Assembly: GCF_001657485.1 (NCBI RefSeq)
Contig: NZ_LXFU01000052.1
Coordinates: forward strand, 1 to 64,000
Source of the DNA: Rhizobium sp. WYCCWR10014
GTDB taxonomy: Bacteria; Pseudomonadota; Alphaproteobacteria; Rhizobiales; Rhizobiaceae
Length of the DNA stretch: 64,000 bases
Direction of reading: 5' to 3'
The translations under genes were made by a program, and so were the position numbers. Below the pieces are notes generated by a model, which ran no database searches, was not told the DNA's origin, and saw only the letters and a program-made list of their open reading frames with translations. Below, one piece after another: positions 52,594 to 60,132 of this stretch (position 1 is its first letter; each line of letters begins with the position of its first letter).

Positions 52594-54279
52594 ATGAGAA
52601 ACGAAACATCCAAGCGCAGCGGCGGCCAGGTGCTCGTCGATGCCTTGCGCATCCATGGTGTCGAGCGCGTTTTCGGCGTGCCGGGCGAAAGCTATCTTGC
52701 TGCCCTCGACGCCCTTCACGACGTGGAAGATGCCATCGAATTCATCGTCTGCCGACAGGAAGGCGGCGCCGCCTACATGGCGGAAGCCTACGGCAAGATG
52801 ACCGGCAAACCCGGCATCTGCTTCGTGACCCGCGGGCCGGGCGCGACGAACGCGTCCGTGGGCGTGCATACGGCTTTCCAGGATTCGACACCGATGATCC
52901 TGTTCATCGGGCAGGTGGCGCGCGATCAGATGGAGCGCGAAGCATTCCAGGAAATCGATTATCGCCGCATGTTCGGCCAGATGGCAAAGTGGGTCGTCGA
53001 GATCGAGGATGCCGCCCGCATTCCTGAGCTCATCAGCCAGGCATTTCACCGAGCCGTCAACGGCCGGCCCGGCCCGGTGGTCGTCGCTCTTCCGGAAGAT
53101 ATGCTGACCGATATGGTCGATGTTGCCGACACCCCGCCCTACAAGCGGGTCGAGGGCTTTGCCGGCCCGCCGCAATTCGACGAATTGCTCGGCCTTCTCT
53201 CCGAGGCGAAGCGCCCGATGGTCGTCATCGGCGGCGGCGGCTGGACGCAGCAGGCCGTTGCCGACCTGAAGGCGTTCTCGGAAGCCTTCGGCCTGCCGAT
53301 CGCCGCTTCCTTCCGCTGCCAGGATCTGTTCGACAACACACACGAAAACTATGCCGGCGACCTTGGTCTTGCCGCAGGGCCGAAGCTGATCCGCCATGTG
53401 AAGGATTGTGATCTGCTGATAACAATCGGCGCCCGTCTCGGGGAGATGACGACAGGTGCCTATACGCTGATCGACATTCCGGTTCCCAAGCAGTCGCTCG
53501 TTCACATTCATCCCGGCGCGGAGGAACTGGGGCGCGTTTATCACGCGCGATTGCCGATCAATGCCAGCGTCGCTGGTTTCCTGTCGCAGGCGGCAAAGCT
53601 GAAGCCGCCGGCTGCGCCGGTGTGGAAGGTCTGGACCAGAACGGCTCATGCCGACTACCTCGAAAACCTCGCGCATCCCGAGGTTCCGGGTCCGGTACAG
53701 ATGGGCGATATCATGGAATGGTTGCGCGGCCATCTCAAGCCCGATGCCATCCTGACCACCGGCGCCGGCAATTATTCCGCCTGGGCGCATCGCTTCTATC
53801 AGTATCGCACCTTCCGCACCCAGCTCGGACCGACGAACGGTTCCATGGGCTACGGCGTGCCGGCGGCGATCGCCGCCAAGATCACCGATCCCGCCCGCAC
53901 GGTCGTTGCCTTTGCCGGCGACGGATGTTTCCTGATGAACGGTCAGGAACTCGCCACCGCCATGCAGTATGACGCTCGCGTCATCTTTCTCGTCATCAAT
54001 AACGGCATGTATGGCACGATCCGCATGCACCAGGAGCGTGGGTATCCCGGCCGCGTCTCCGGCACCCGCCTGACGAACCCGGACTTTGCCTCGCTGGCGC
54101 GATCCTATGGCCTCCATGGTGAGACCGTGGAAAGGACCGAGGACTTCGCCGGCGCCTTCCAACGCTGCGAGACTTCAGGCAAGCCGGGTCTCATCGAAAT
54201 CCGGATCGACCCGGAAGCGCTGACGCCGAAAATGAGCCTGACGCAAATTCGCGACCAGGCGATCGCACAGGGAAAGTGA
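52594..54279 (+). CDS. Thiamine-pyrophosphate-dependent enzyme, acetolactate-synthase-like
   Basis: 561 residues in the three-domain order of the AHAS/pyruvate-oxidase family. Activating Glu in V-F-G-V-P-G-E-S-Y at about residue 33, R-Q-E-G-G-A-A-Y-M-A-E at about 53, G-P-G-A-T-N at about 82, and the TPP/Mg motif G-D-G-C-F-L-M-N-G...I-N-N-G-M-Y-G-T at about 448-475. The sequence lacks obvious extra FAD contacts. It would decarboxylate or ligate a 2-oxo acid, possibly the product of the aminotransferase. It is the last gene of the hyuA operon, 22 bp after the oxidase. Confidence 0.88.
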   Translation: MRNETSKRSGGQVLVDALRIHGVERVFGVPGESYLAALDALHDVEDAIEFIVCRQEGGAAYMAEAYGKMTGKPGICFVTRGPGATNASVGVHTAFQDSTPMILFIGQVARDQMEREAFQEIDYRRMFGQMAKWVVEIEDAARIPELISQAFHRAVNGRPGPVVVALPEDMLTDMVDVADTPPYKRVEGFAGPPQFDELLGLLSEAKRPMVVIGGGGWTQQAVADLKAFSEAFGLPIAASFRCQDLFDNTHENYAGDLGLAAGPKLIRHVKDCDLLITIGARLGEMTTGAYTLIDIPVPKQSLVHIHPGAEELGRVYHARLPINASVAGFLSQAAKLKPPAAPVWKVWTRTAHADYLENLAHPEVPGPVQMGDIMEWLRGHLKPDAILTTGAGNYSAWAHRFYQYRTFRTQLGPTNGSMGYGVPAAIAAKITDPARTVVAFAGDGCFLMNGQELATAMQYDARVIFLVINNGMYGTIRMHQERGYPGRVSGTRLTNPDFASLARSYGLHGETVERTEDFAGAFQRCETSGKPGLIEIRIDPEALTPKMSLTQIRDQAIAQGK

Positions 54280-54362
54280 TCGCAGGGAAAAGGTGCCGCC
54301 TCAAAAAGCCGGGCGGCGCCGCAGCAGACCAGCGGAAAGTGAAGTCGCTTGAGGGGCGTGGA

Positions 54363-54404
54363 CAAGGATCATCCCCAACGGCCAGCCAGCGGCGCTGATC
54401 CTTG
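54363..54404. terminator. Convergent-gene inverted repeat, probable bidirectional terminator
   Basis: Perfect 9-bp arms CAAGGATCA (54363-54371) and TGATCCTTG (54396-54404) with a GC-rich loop lie between the convergent TPP-enzyme and gntR genes. A second, nearly perfect stem (GGTGCCGCC/GGCGGCGCC) lies at about 54291-54319. Neither has a long T-run, so efficiency is uncertain. Confidence 0.45.
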
Positions 54405-54417
54405 ACCTTCCCCTGAC

Positions 54418-55149
54418 TTAATTCTCCGTTTCGCTGCTCGTCGGCTCATTAAGCATCGTGCGGTATCGATGGAGGCTTTCCTCCAGATGGGCGATCAGCG
54501 CGGCCTTCGCAGCCTTGGCATCACCCTGGGTGATGGCGGCCAGGATAGCGGCATGTTCCTTGTTGATCTTCTTCAGGTAGGTGCTGTAGCCGCGCGCCGA
54601 TTGGCGATGCTTGAGCACGAGGTCGAAATTGATGCTCTCTATCACCGCTTCCAGAAAACTCGGGAAGTGGGGATTGCGGGTGGCGCGGGCGATCGCAAGG
54701 TGAAACTCGAAATCGGCGCGCGCCTCGACCTCGGCATTCTCAGTCACCAGGTTTTCGAGGTTGTCGTAGGCGCGGGCAATTTCAGCCAGCGCCTCCGGCG
54801 TGCGCCTCGATGCGGCAAGGGCAACGGATTGGATCTCGACGCCGAGCCGCAATTCCAGGATCTGCATCGCGGAGCGAATATCCTCGATGCGGCTGATTTC
54901 GAAATTGAGGGTCTTTGCGTCCTTGTCGCTCACATAGACGCCGGCACCCTGTCGTGCGGTGACCCTTCCGCCCACCTTGAGAGAGGTGAGCGCCTCGCGA
55001 ATGACGGTTCGGGACACGCCGAACTCTTCGCACAGCTGGGCACTTGACGGAATTTTCTCGCCAGGAGCATAAAGACCGGAGTCGATGCGTTCCATCAGCT
55101 TCGCAACGACGATTTCCGCGAGATTGCCTCGTTGCGTGATGATTGACAC
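54418..55149 (-). CDS. GntR family regulator, FadR/FCD subfamily
   Basis: 243 residues from a GTG at 55149, chosen because GGAG lies 7 bases upstream and because the longer ATG start at 55191 would lie inside the candidate operator. The DNA-binding domain (about 8-75) shows L-M-E-R-I-D-S-G-L-Y-A-P-G-E-K-I-P-S and F-G-V-S-R-T-V-I-R-E-A-L. The C-terminal FCD domain has the metal-type pattern D-F-E-F-H-L-A-I-A-R-A-T-R-N-P at about 150. FCD regulators bind small carboxylates. It follows the ydiJ-like gene by 45 bp and is convergent with the hyu operon, which it probably controls. Confidence 0.9.
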   Translation of the reverse strand: MSIITQRGNLAEIVVAKLMERIDSGLYAPGEKIPSSAQLCEEFGVSRTVIREALTSLKVGGRVTARQGAGVYVSDKDAKTLNFEISRIEDIRSAMQILELRLGVEIQSVALAASRRTPEALAEIARAYDNLENLVTENAEVEARADFEFHLAIARATRNPHFPSFLEAVIESINFDLVLKHRQSARGYSTYLKKINKEHAAILAAITQGDAKAAKAALIAHLEESLHRYRTMLNEPTSSETEN

Positions 55150-55180
55150 TGGTTTGCTCCGATTTCCACGATCAAATTTA

Positions 55181-55200
55181 GCACATATCACATATCATGC
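55181..55200 (-). promoter_or_regulatory. Candidate GntR operator between the ydiJ-like gene and gntR
   Basis: On the minus strand the sequence reads TGATATGTGATATGTG, containing ATAT-N3-ATAT symmetry and the ATATGTGA core at 55188-55195. It straddles the stop codon of the ydiJ-like gene and lies about 40 bp before the GTG start of the regulator, a good place for autoregulation. Confidence 0.5.
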
Positions 55201-58200
55201 CACGTCTGATTGCGGAATGTCGGCTCTTTCAGACGTTATCTTGTCGATGACCTGAAAGGGATGCGGGAGACGTTTGTTGTCGATTTCCTTCACCTGGGAG
55301 CGGCAGGAATATCCGGTGGCCATCAGACTGTCGGCGTCGCCGGCGGCATCGACCTCCTGCTTCCAGCTCATCGCATAGAGGCGCTCGGAGATCGGCCGAT
55401 TGCGGGCCTCGTGGCCAAAGGTGCCGGCCATTCCGCAACAGCCCGTTTCTGCTGTCTGAAGGTCGATGCCGAGGTTCGCGAACACTTTTTTCCATTGTGC
55501 GATGGAGGCCGGCGCATTGGTGCGTTCGGTGCAATGGGCCATCAACCGGAAGCTCCTGCCTTTGATGGCGGAGGGTGAAGCGGCAAGCCGGCCAAGGTTG
55601 GCGGCCAGCCATTCCTGCGGAAGGAGAATGGTTGCCTGCAGCATGCCTTTGTATTCGCTCCGGAACGCAAGCGTCATCGACGGATCGAGCCCGACCAGCG
55701 CCACACCCGTATCATCCAGCCGTTGCAGATAGTGCGCGGTCCGCCCGGCCGCAGCCTCGAAACGTCCGAGATAGCCGTGAACGTGCAGGGCCTTGCCATT
55801 GACGTGGGACGCGGCGAGGAAGGGCGAAAGCCCCATTTTCCGCGCAAGCCCGATTGCGGCGAGGGCGACCTCGGGATCGAAATAGGCAGTAAACGCATCG
55901 GCGACGAAGATGACACTCTGCTCCCTCTCGCGCGGCGACAAGGCATCGATCCGCCGAGGGGTCGCAAGCGGGACGCCAAGGCGGGCGGCTTCCTTCGCCA
56001 GAGAGATCCGCGGCAGGCGGGGCAGGGACGTCAGGCCGGCAACGCGCATCATCATCCTGCCGGCTCGCGTGCCGACGACCAGGTTGTAGGCAGGTCGTAT
56101 CCGGTGGACCAGCGGCAGGGTGGTTTCGATGGCTGCGACCAGCGGATCCTTCAGCGGGCGGAGGTAGCGTCCGTAATAAAGTTCCAGGAATTTGGAGCGG
56201 AAGGCCGGGACGCTGACTTTCACCGGACATTGTCCCGCGCAGGCCTTGCACGCCAGACAGGTATCCATCGAAGCGCGGACCTCGTGGGAAAAGTCGTCCC
56301 GATTTTGAGGGTTCAGGGAGTTGAAGACACGCCGCGCGAAGCTCGCGAGCGGAACGCTCTGCCGCAGGCGTTTTGCCTCCTGGCGAGCATCGATGCCCTT
56401 CTCGGCAAGCAGCCTCAGCCATTCCCGCATCAGAGCGGCGCGGCCCTTGGGCGAAAAACGCCGGTCGCGTGTCGCTTTGTAGGAGGGGCACATGGGGCTC
56501 GTTTCGTCGAAATCGAAACAGGCGCCGTTGCCGTTGCAATAGGCGGCGTTGTCGAAGGCTGTGCGGATCTCGTTGCCGATGATGCGGTCGACGTCTCCCC
56601 GCAGCGGAACCTCGTCGATCTTCAGCAGCGCTTGGCCGCTGGAAGGGGTTGCGATCTTGCCCGGGTTGAGACGGTTTTCCGGATCGAAAGCCCGTTTGAT
56701 CTCCTGCAGGCTGGGATAGAGGTCGCCGAAGAATTCCGGCACATATTCCGAACGCACCCCCTTGCCGTGTTCCCCCCATAGCACGCCGCCATATCTGCGC
56801 GTCAGCGCCACGACGGCGTCGCTGACCTCCCGGACCAACCGGACATGGTCGTTGCGAGTGAGGTCGAGGGCAGGCCGCACATGCAGGACGCCGGCATCGA
56901 CATGGCCGAACATGCCGTAGGAAAGGCCCGCGCCATCAAGCAATGCGCGGAACTCGCGGATATAGGCCGCAAGGTTTTCCGGCGGCACGGCGGTATCCTC
57001 GACGAAGGCGACAGGCCTGACCGGTCCGTCCACATTGCCGAGCAGGCCGACCGCCCGTTTGCGCATCGACCAGATGGCCTCGACATCGGCATGATCCCGC
57101 GCAATCGTATAACCCAAGTGACGGGCGTTTGCGCCGGTAGCAAGCGCGGCGGTCACCTCGGCCAGTTTGCGTTCGAGTTCAACCTCATCGTCTGCGAGCA
57201 CTTCGGCGATATTGATGCCGTTCGTGGTTCGGCCGGCATCGTCAGGAAAAAAGCGGGCAATGCCCGTCCAGACGATGTCGCCCCTGGCAAGCCCAAGAAC
57301 TTTCTCATCGACCGTTTCCACCGAGGCGACCTTGAGTGCCACGAGCGTGCGGGCATCCTCCAATGCGGTGTTGAAGTCCCCGTAGCGAATGTTGATCAAT
57401 GCCGCATGGGCGGGGATCGGCAGAAGGTTGAGTTCGGCTTCGGCGATCATCGCCAGCGTTCCCTCCGAGCCGCAGAGGATGGCATTGAGGTCAAAGCATC
57501 CGTTGTTCCGCCGGATGTGAGCGAGGTCGTAACCGGTCATATAGCGGTTGAGTTTCGGAAAAATCTCGGCGATCCGATCGCGTTTGTCGCGCGCGATGCG
57601 GTCGACCGTCCTGTGGATCTCGCCGACACGATCCTGGCGCGCGGCGATCTCCGTGAGTGCCTCCGCATCCAGCGGGCGCGACCACCAGTCGGTCCCATCG
57701 GCAAGCACGATGCGCAATCCCAGCACGTGGTTGCTGGTTTTGCCGTAGAGGCATGAACCCTGGCCGCAGGCATCGGTGGAGACCATGCCGCCGATGGTAG
57801 CGCGATTGGAGGTGGAGAGTTCAGGCGCAAAAAACAGGCCGTAGGGCTTCAATGCCAGGTTCAGCTGATCCTTGACCACGCCCGCCTGGACCCGCGCAAT
57901 TCTCCTGATCGGGTCGATCTGGAGAATGGAATTCATGTGTCGCGAGCAGTCGACGACGATGCCTGAGGTGAGGGATTGACCGTTCGTGCCGGTTCCGCCG
58001 CCGCGCGGCGCGACAGTGATACCGCGAAAGGCCGGTTCCGACAGCACGGCCGCCGCAATCTGCAGGTCCTCTATGCCCTTGGGGAAAAGGATGCCGGTCG
58101 GCTCGATCTGATAGATGGAATTGTCGGTCGAAAAAACGGTGCGGCTTGCCGCGCCGGTTTCGATGTCGCCGTCGAACCCTGCCTCGATGAGCCGCTGGAA

Positions 58201-58254
58201 GAATCCCACAGCGGGAAGGGGGATCGAACCGTTCGGCCGGAGGCGTGGAATCAT
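55195..58254 (-). CDS. YdiJ-like FAD and Fe-S dehydrogenase (D-2-hydroxyacid dehydrogenase type)
   Basis: 1019 residues from the ATG at 58254 (GAAGG upstream; the frame is open to 58371 but that part is promoter). The length equals that of E. coli YdiJ (about 1018). Domains in order: FAD_binding_4 with P-R-G-G-G-T-G-T-N-G-Q at about 95; FAD-oxidase C domain; a first Cys cluster (C-N-G-N-G-A-C and M-C-P) at about 595-615; a ferredoxin-type C-L-A-C-K-A-C-A-G-Q-C-P at about 690; and a C-terminal CCG domain (T-G-C-C-G-M-A-G). YdiJ-type enzymes oxidise D-2-hydroxyglutarate or D-lactate-like acids at the membrane and pass electrons to quinone. It likely serves the same GntR-controlled pathway. Confidence 0.88.
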   Translation of the reverse strand: MIPRLRPNGSIPLPAVGFFQRLIEAGFDGDIETGAASRTVFSTDNSIYQIEPTGILFPKGIEDLQIAAAVLSEPAFRGITVAPRGGGTGTNGQSLTSGIVVDCSRHMNSILQIDPIRRIARVQAGVVKDQLNLALKPYGLFFAPELSTSNRATIGGMVSTDACGQGSCLYGKTSNHVLGLRIVLADGTDWWSRPLDAEALTEIAARQDRVGEIHRTVDRIARDKRDRIAEIFPKLNRYMTGYDLAHIRRNNGCFDLNAILCGSEGTLAMIAEAELNLLPIPAHAALINIRYGDFNTALEDARTLVALKVASVETVDEKVLGLARGDIVWTGIARFFPDDAGRTTNGINIAEVLADDEVELERKLAEVTAALATGANARHLGYTIARDHADVEAIWSMRKRAVGLLGNVDGPVRPVAFVEDTAVPPENLAAYIREFRALLDGAGLSYGMFGHVDAGVLHVRPALDLTRNDHVRLVREVSDAVVALTRRYGGVLWGEHGKGVRSEYVPEFFGDLYPSLQEIKRAFDPENRLNPGKIATPSSGQALLKIDEVPLRGDVDRIIGNEIRTAFDNAAYCNGNGACFDFDETSPMCPSYKATRDRRFSPKGRAALMREWLRLLAEKGIDARQEAKRLRQSVPLASFARRVFNSLNPQNRDDFSHEVRASMDTCLACKACAGQCPVKVSVPAFRSKFLELYYGRYLRPLKDPLVAAIETTLPLVHRIRPAYNLVVGTRAGRMMMRVAGLTSLPRLPRISLAKEAARLGVPLATPRRIDALSPREREQSVIFVADAFTAYFDPEVALAAIGLARKMGLSPFLAASHVNGKALHVHGYLGRFEAAAGRTAHYLQRLDDTGVALVGLDPSMTLAFRSEYKGMLQATILLPQEWLAANLGRLAASPSAIKGRSFRLMAHCTERTNAPASIAQWKKVFANLGIDLQTAETGCCGMAGTFGHEARNRPISERLYAMSWKQEVDAAGDADSLMATGYSCRSQVKEIDNKRLPHPFQVIDKITSERADIPQSDVA

Positions 58255-58296
58255 TTCGAGACCTTCAAAATGCACTTGAGCTTTGTCGAAGTTGGC

Positions 58297-58311
58297 ATAT
58301 AAGTGATAACA
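58297..58311. promoter_or_regulatory. Candidate GntR operator in the ydiJ/SDR divergent promoter
   Basis: ATAAGTGA at 58299-58306 within CATATAAGTGATAAC, in the 98-bp gap between the divergent ydiJ-like gene and the first SDR gene. The same octamer occurs at 45451-45458 and a one-base variant at 55188-55195. Confidence 0.5.
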
Positions 58312-58352
58312 TACAATAATAGTGGCGCAACGCCAAACACTGAGGTGGAACT

Positions 58353-59102
58353 TTGAAGAACCAGACCGCAATCATCGTTGGCGGCGCTTCCGGGCTCGGA
58401 TTGACGACGGCCAAGCTGATGATCTCGCATGGGGCGAACAGGATCGGGCTGATCGATCGCAATGAGCAGTTGCTCGACGTCTCGGCCGAGGCGCTTCGCG
58501 CTCTCGGTGCCGAAGTGGCAACGGCGGTTGCCGACATTTCTCGGGCGGAGACGGCCCATCGCGGGTTCAACGAGATCGCCGGCAAGCTCGGTCGGATCCA
58601 CGTGCTCGTCAACAGCGCCGCCATCTATCCGAGACGCCCTATTCTCGAGATCACCGACGAGGAATGGGACCTCGAAAATGCGATCAACGTGAAGGGTACC
58701 TATCATATGATGGTGGCCGCCGTTCTTCATATGCGCCAGCACGTGAACGCGCCTGCGGTTACCGGGCGGATTGTCAACGTGACCTCGGTCGATGCGTTCA
58801 AGGCTCATCCCCAGAATGCGCATTATGCCGCAACCAAGGCGGCTGTCGTCAGCCTGACGAAATCCTTTGCCCAGGAATGCGCCAAGGACCAGATCCTTGT
58901 CAATTCCGTCGCTCCTGCCGGTTTTGCGACGGATCGCGCCAAGGAACTGGGCTTCCTTCCGGAACTGGCTAAGGCCAGCGCGCTTGGCCGCGCGGCCGAG
59001 CCGGTCGAAATGGCGGAGTGGATCGTCATGATGGCATCGAGCCGCAACACCTATGCCACCGGCGAAAATGTCGTCGTCAGCGGAGGTTATATCTATGTCT
59101 GA
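58353..59102 (+). CDS. Short-chain dehydrogenase/reductase (SDR)
   Basis: 249 residues starting at a TTG with GAGGTGG upstream. NAD(P) site G-G-A-S-G-L-G at residues 10-16, N-S-A-A at about 87, catalytic Ser in N-V-T-S-V-D at about 143, and Tyr-x-x-x-Lys in Y-A-A-T-K at about 156-160. The Ile/Asp after strand 2 (L-I-D-R-N) suggests NAD preference. A short-chain alcohol or hydroxyacid substrate is likely. Last 8 bases overlap the next SDR gene. Confidence 0.9.
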   Translation: MKNQTAIIVGGASGLGLTTAKLMISHGANRIGLIDRNEQLLDVSAEALRALGAEVATAVADISRAETAHRGFNEIAGKLGRIHVLVNSAAIYPRRPILEITDEEWDLENAINVKGTYHMMVAAVLHMRQHVNAPAVTGRIVNVTSVDAFKAHPQNAHYAATKAAVVSLTKSFAQECAKDQILVNSVAPAGFATDRAKELGFLPELAKASALGRAAEPVEMAEWIVMMASSRNTYATGENVVVSGGYIYV

Positions 59103-59844
59103 GCCGCTACCCTATCAGGTCGCCCTTGTCACCGGTGCGACGAGCGGCATTGGTCGCGCCACCGTCGACAGACTATGTAAGATGGGGCTGACGGTTTATG
59201 CCGTCGGCCGAAACGCCGAGGCTCTTGAGGAGCTGGCCCGTGAAAGCGGTGCGAAGCCGGTTCGGGCCGATGTGCGCGATACCGCCGAAATCGTCAGGCA
59301 GCTTCACGGAACAGAGGTCGACATCCTGGTCAACAATGCCGGCATTCTCTCGACAAGGGCGACATTCAGCGAGATCGAACCCTCCGAGATCGACGCCATG
59401 ATCGACATCAATCTCAAAGCGCCGATGCATCTGACCCGTGCATTCCTGCCTGCTATGGTCGAGCGAAAGCGCGGCCACCTGATCTATATCGGTTCGAGCG
59501 GCGGCCAGGCGGCGTATCCGAACATGGCGGTCTACGGCCCCACGAAGGCCGGGCTCAGCCTGTTTTGCGACAATCTGCGCTGCGACCTGCTCGGGACCTC
59601 GGTTCGTGTGACCGAGGTGGTGCCGGGCCGCGTTCAGACGGAGCTTTATCGAACCGCAATGGCAGGCAACCAGGCGCGGACCCTGCTTTATGACGGCTAC
59701 CGTCCGATCCAGCCTTCTCACATCGCCTCGATCATCGCCAACGCCATCGAGCTTCCCGTCTTCGTCGACGTCGCCCGAATTGAAGTCTTCCCGACGGACC
59801 AGGCGACCGGCGGCGGCACCATGGTCAAATTCCCGGAGCAGTAG
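59095..59844 (+). CDS. Short-chain dehydrogenase/reductase (SDR), NADP-type
   Basis: 249 residues from the ATG at 59095 (GGAGG 8 bases upstream), overlapping the previous stop by 8 bases, so the two are coupled. G-A-T-S-G-I-G at residues 12-18, N-N-A-G-I at about 84, Ser in I-G-S-S-G-G at about 137, Y-G-P-T-K at about 150-154. The arginine after strand 2 (V-G-R-N) favours NADPH. The YdfG/serine-dehydrogenase-like C-terminus (R-V-T-E-V-V-P-G-R-V-Q-T-E) points to a 3-hydroxy-acid dehydrogenase. Probably acts with its SDR partner on the same pathway. Confidence 0.9.
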   Translation: MSEPLPYQVALVTGATSGIGRATVDRLCKMGLTVYAVGRNAEALEELARESGAKPVRADVRDTAEIVRQLHGTEVDILVNNAGILSTRATFSEIEPSEIDAMIDINLKAPMHLTRAFLPAMVERKRGHLIYIGSSGGQAAYPNMAVYGPTKAGLSLFCDNLRCDLLGTSVRVTEVVPGRVQTELYRTAMAGNQARTLLYDGYRPIQPSHIASIIANAIELPVFVDVARIEVFPTDQATGGGTMVKFPEQ

Positions 59845-60082
59845 GCGGGCGCTCGCTCGCTTCGAAAAGGCCGCGGGCCGCCTCGACCATCGACTGCAGG
59901 TGATCGGGGTCGCGCACGCCCTGCCGGTAAAGCTCGATGATGATGCTCGCCGTTCGTTCGGCTTCGTCGCTGTCCTTTTCCACCTGGTATTCGGATCTGA
60001 TCTTGTCGAAGACCCGCTGGCAGACTTCAAGATCGCGGGAGTCCAGCGGTACCTGCGATCGGTTTTTGATCGTTTGAACCAT
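59825..60082 (-). CDS. 85-residue conserved-type unknown protein
   Basis: 85 residues with a GAGGG ribosome site. The sequence is helical and charged: L-E-V-C-Q-R-V-F-D-K-I-R-S-E-Y, then D-E-A-E-R-T-A-S-I-I-I-E-L-Y-R-Q-G-V-R-D-P-D-H-L. Such short proteins are common in rhizobia. Its 3' end overlaps the 3' end of the upstream SDR gene by 20 bases, tail to tail. A hairpin separates it from groEL. Function unknown. Confidence 0.68.
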   Translation of the reverse strand: MVQTIKNRSQVPLDSRDLEVCQRVFDKIRSEYQVEKDSDEAERTASIIIELYRQGVRDPDHLQSMVEAARGLFEASERPPTAPGI

Positions 60083-60101
60083 CTCTATTCCCTCGGGAAA
60101 G

Positions 60102-60125
60102 GCCCGCCCGGCGGTGCGGGCGGGC
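60102..60125 (-). terminator. Strong GC hairpin after groEL
   Basis: Arms GCCCGCCC and GGGCGGGC (8 bp, perfect) lie 8 bp past the groEL stop on the minus strand, followed by CTTTCCC. A terminator or 3'-stabilising structure for the groESL mRNA; it also sits in the leader of the 85-residue gene. Confidence 0.65.
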
Positions 60126-60132
60126 GATCATT

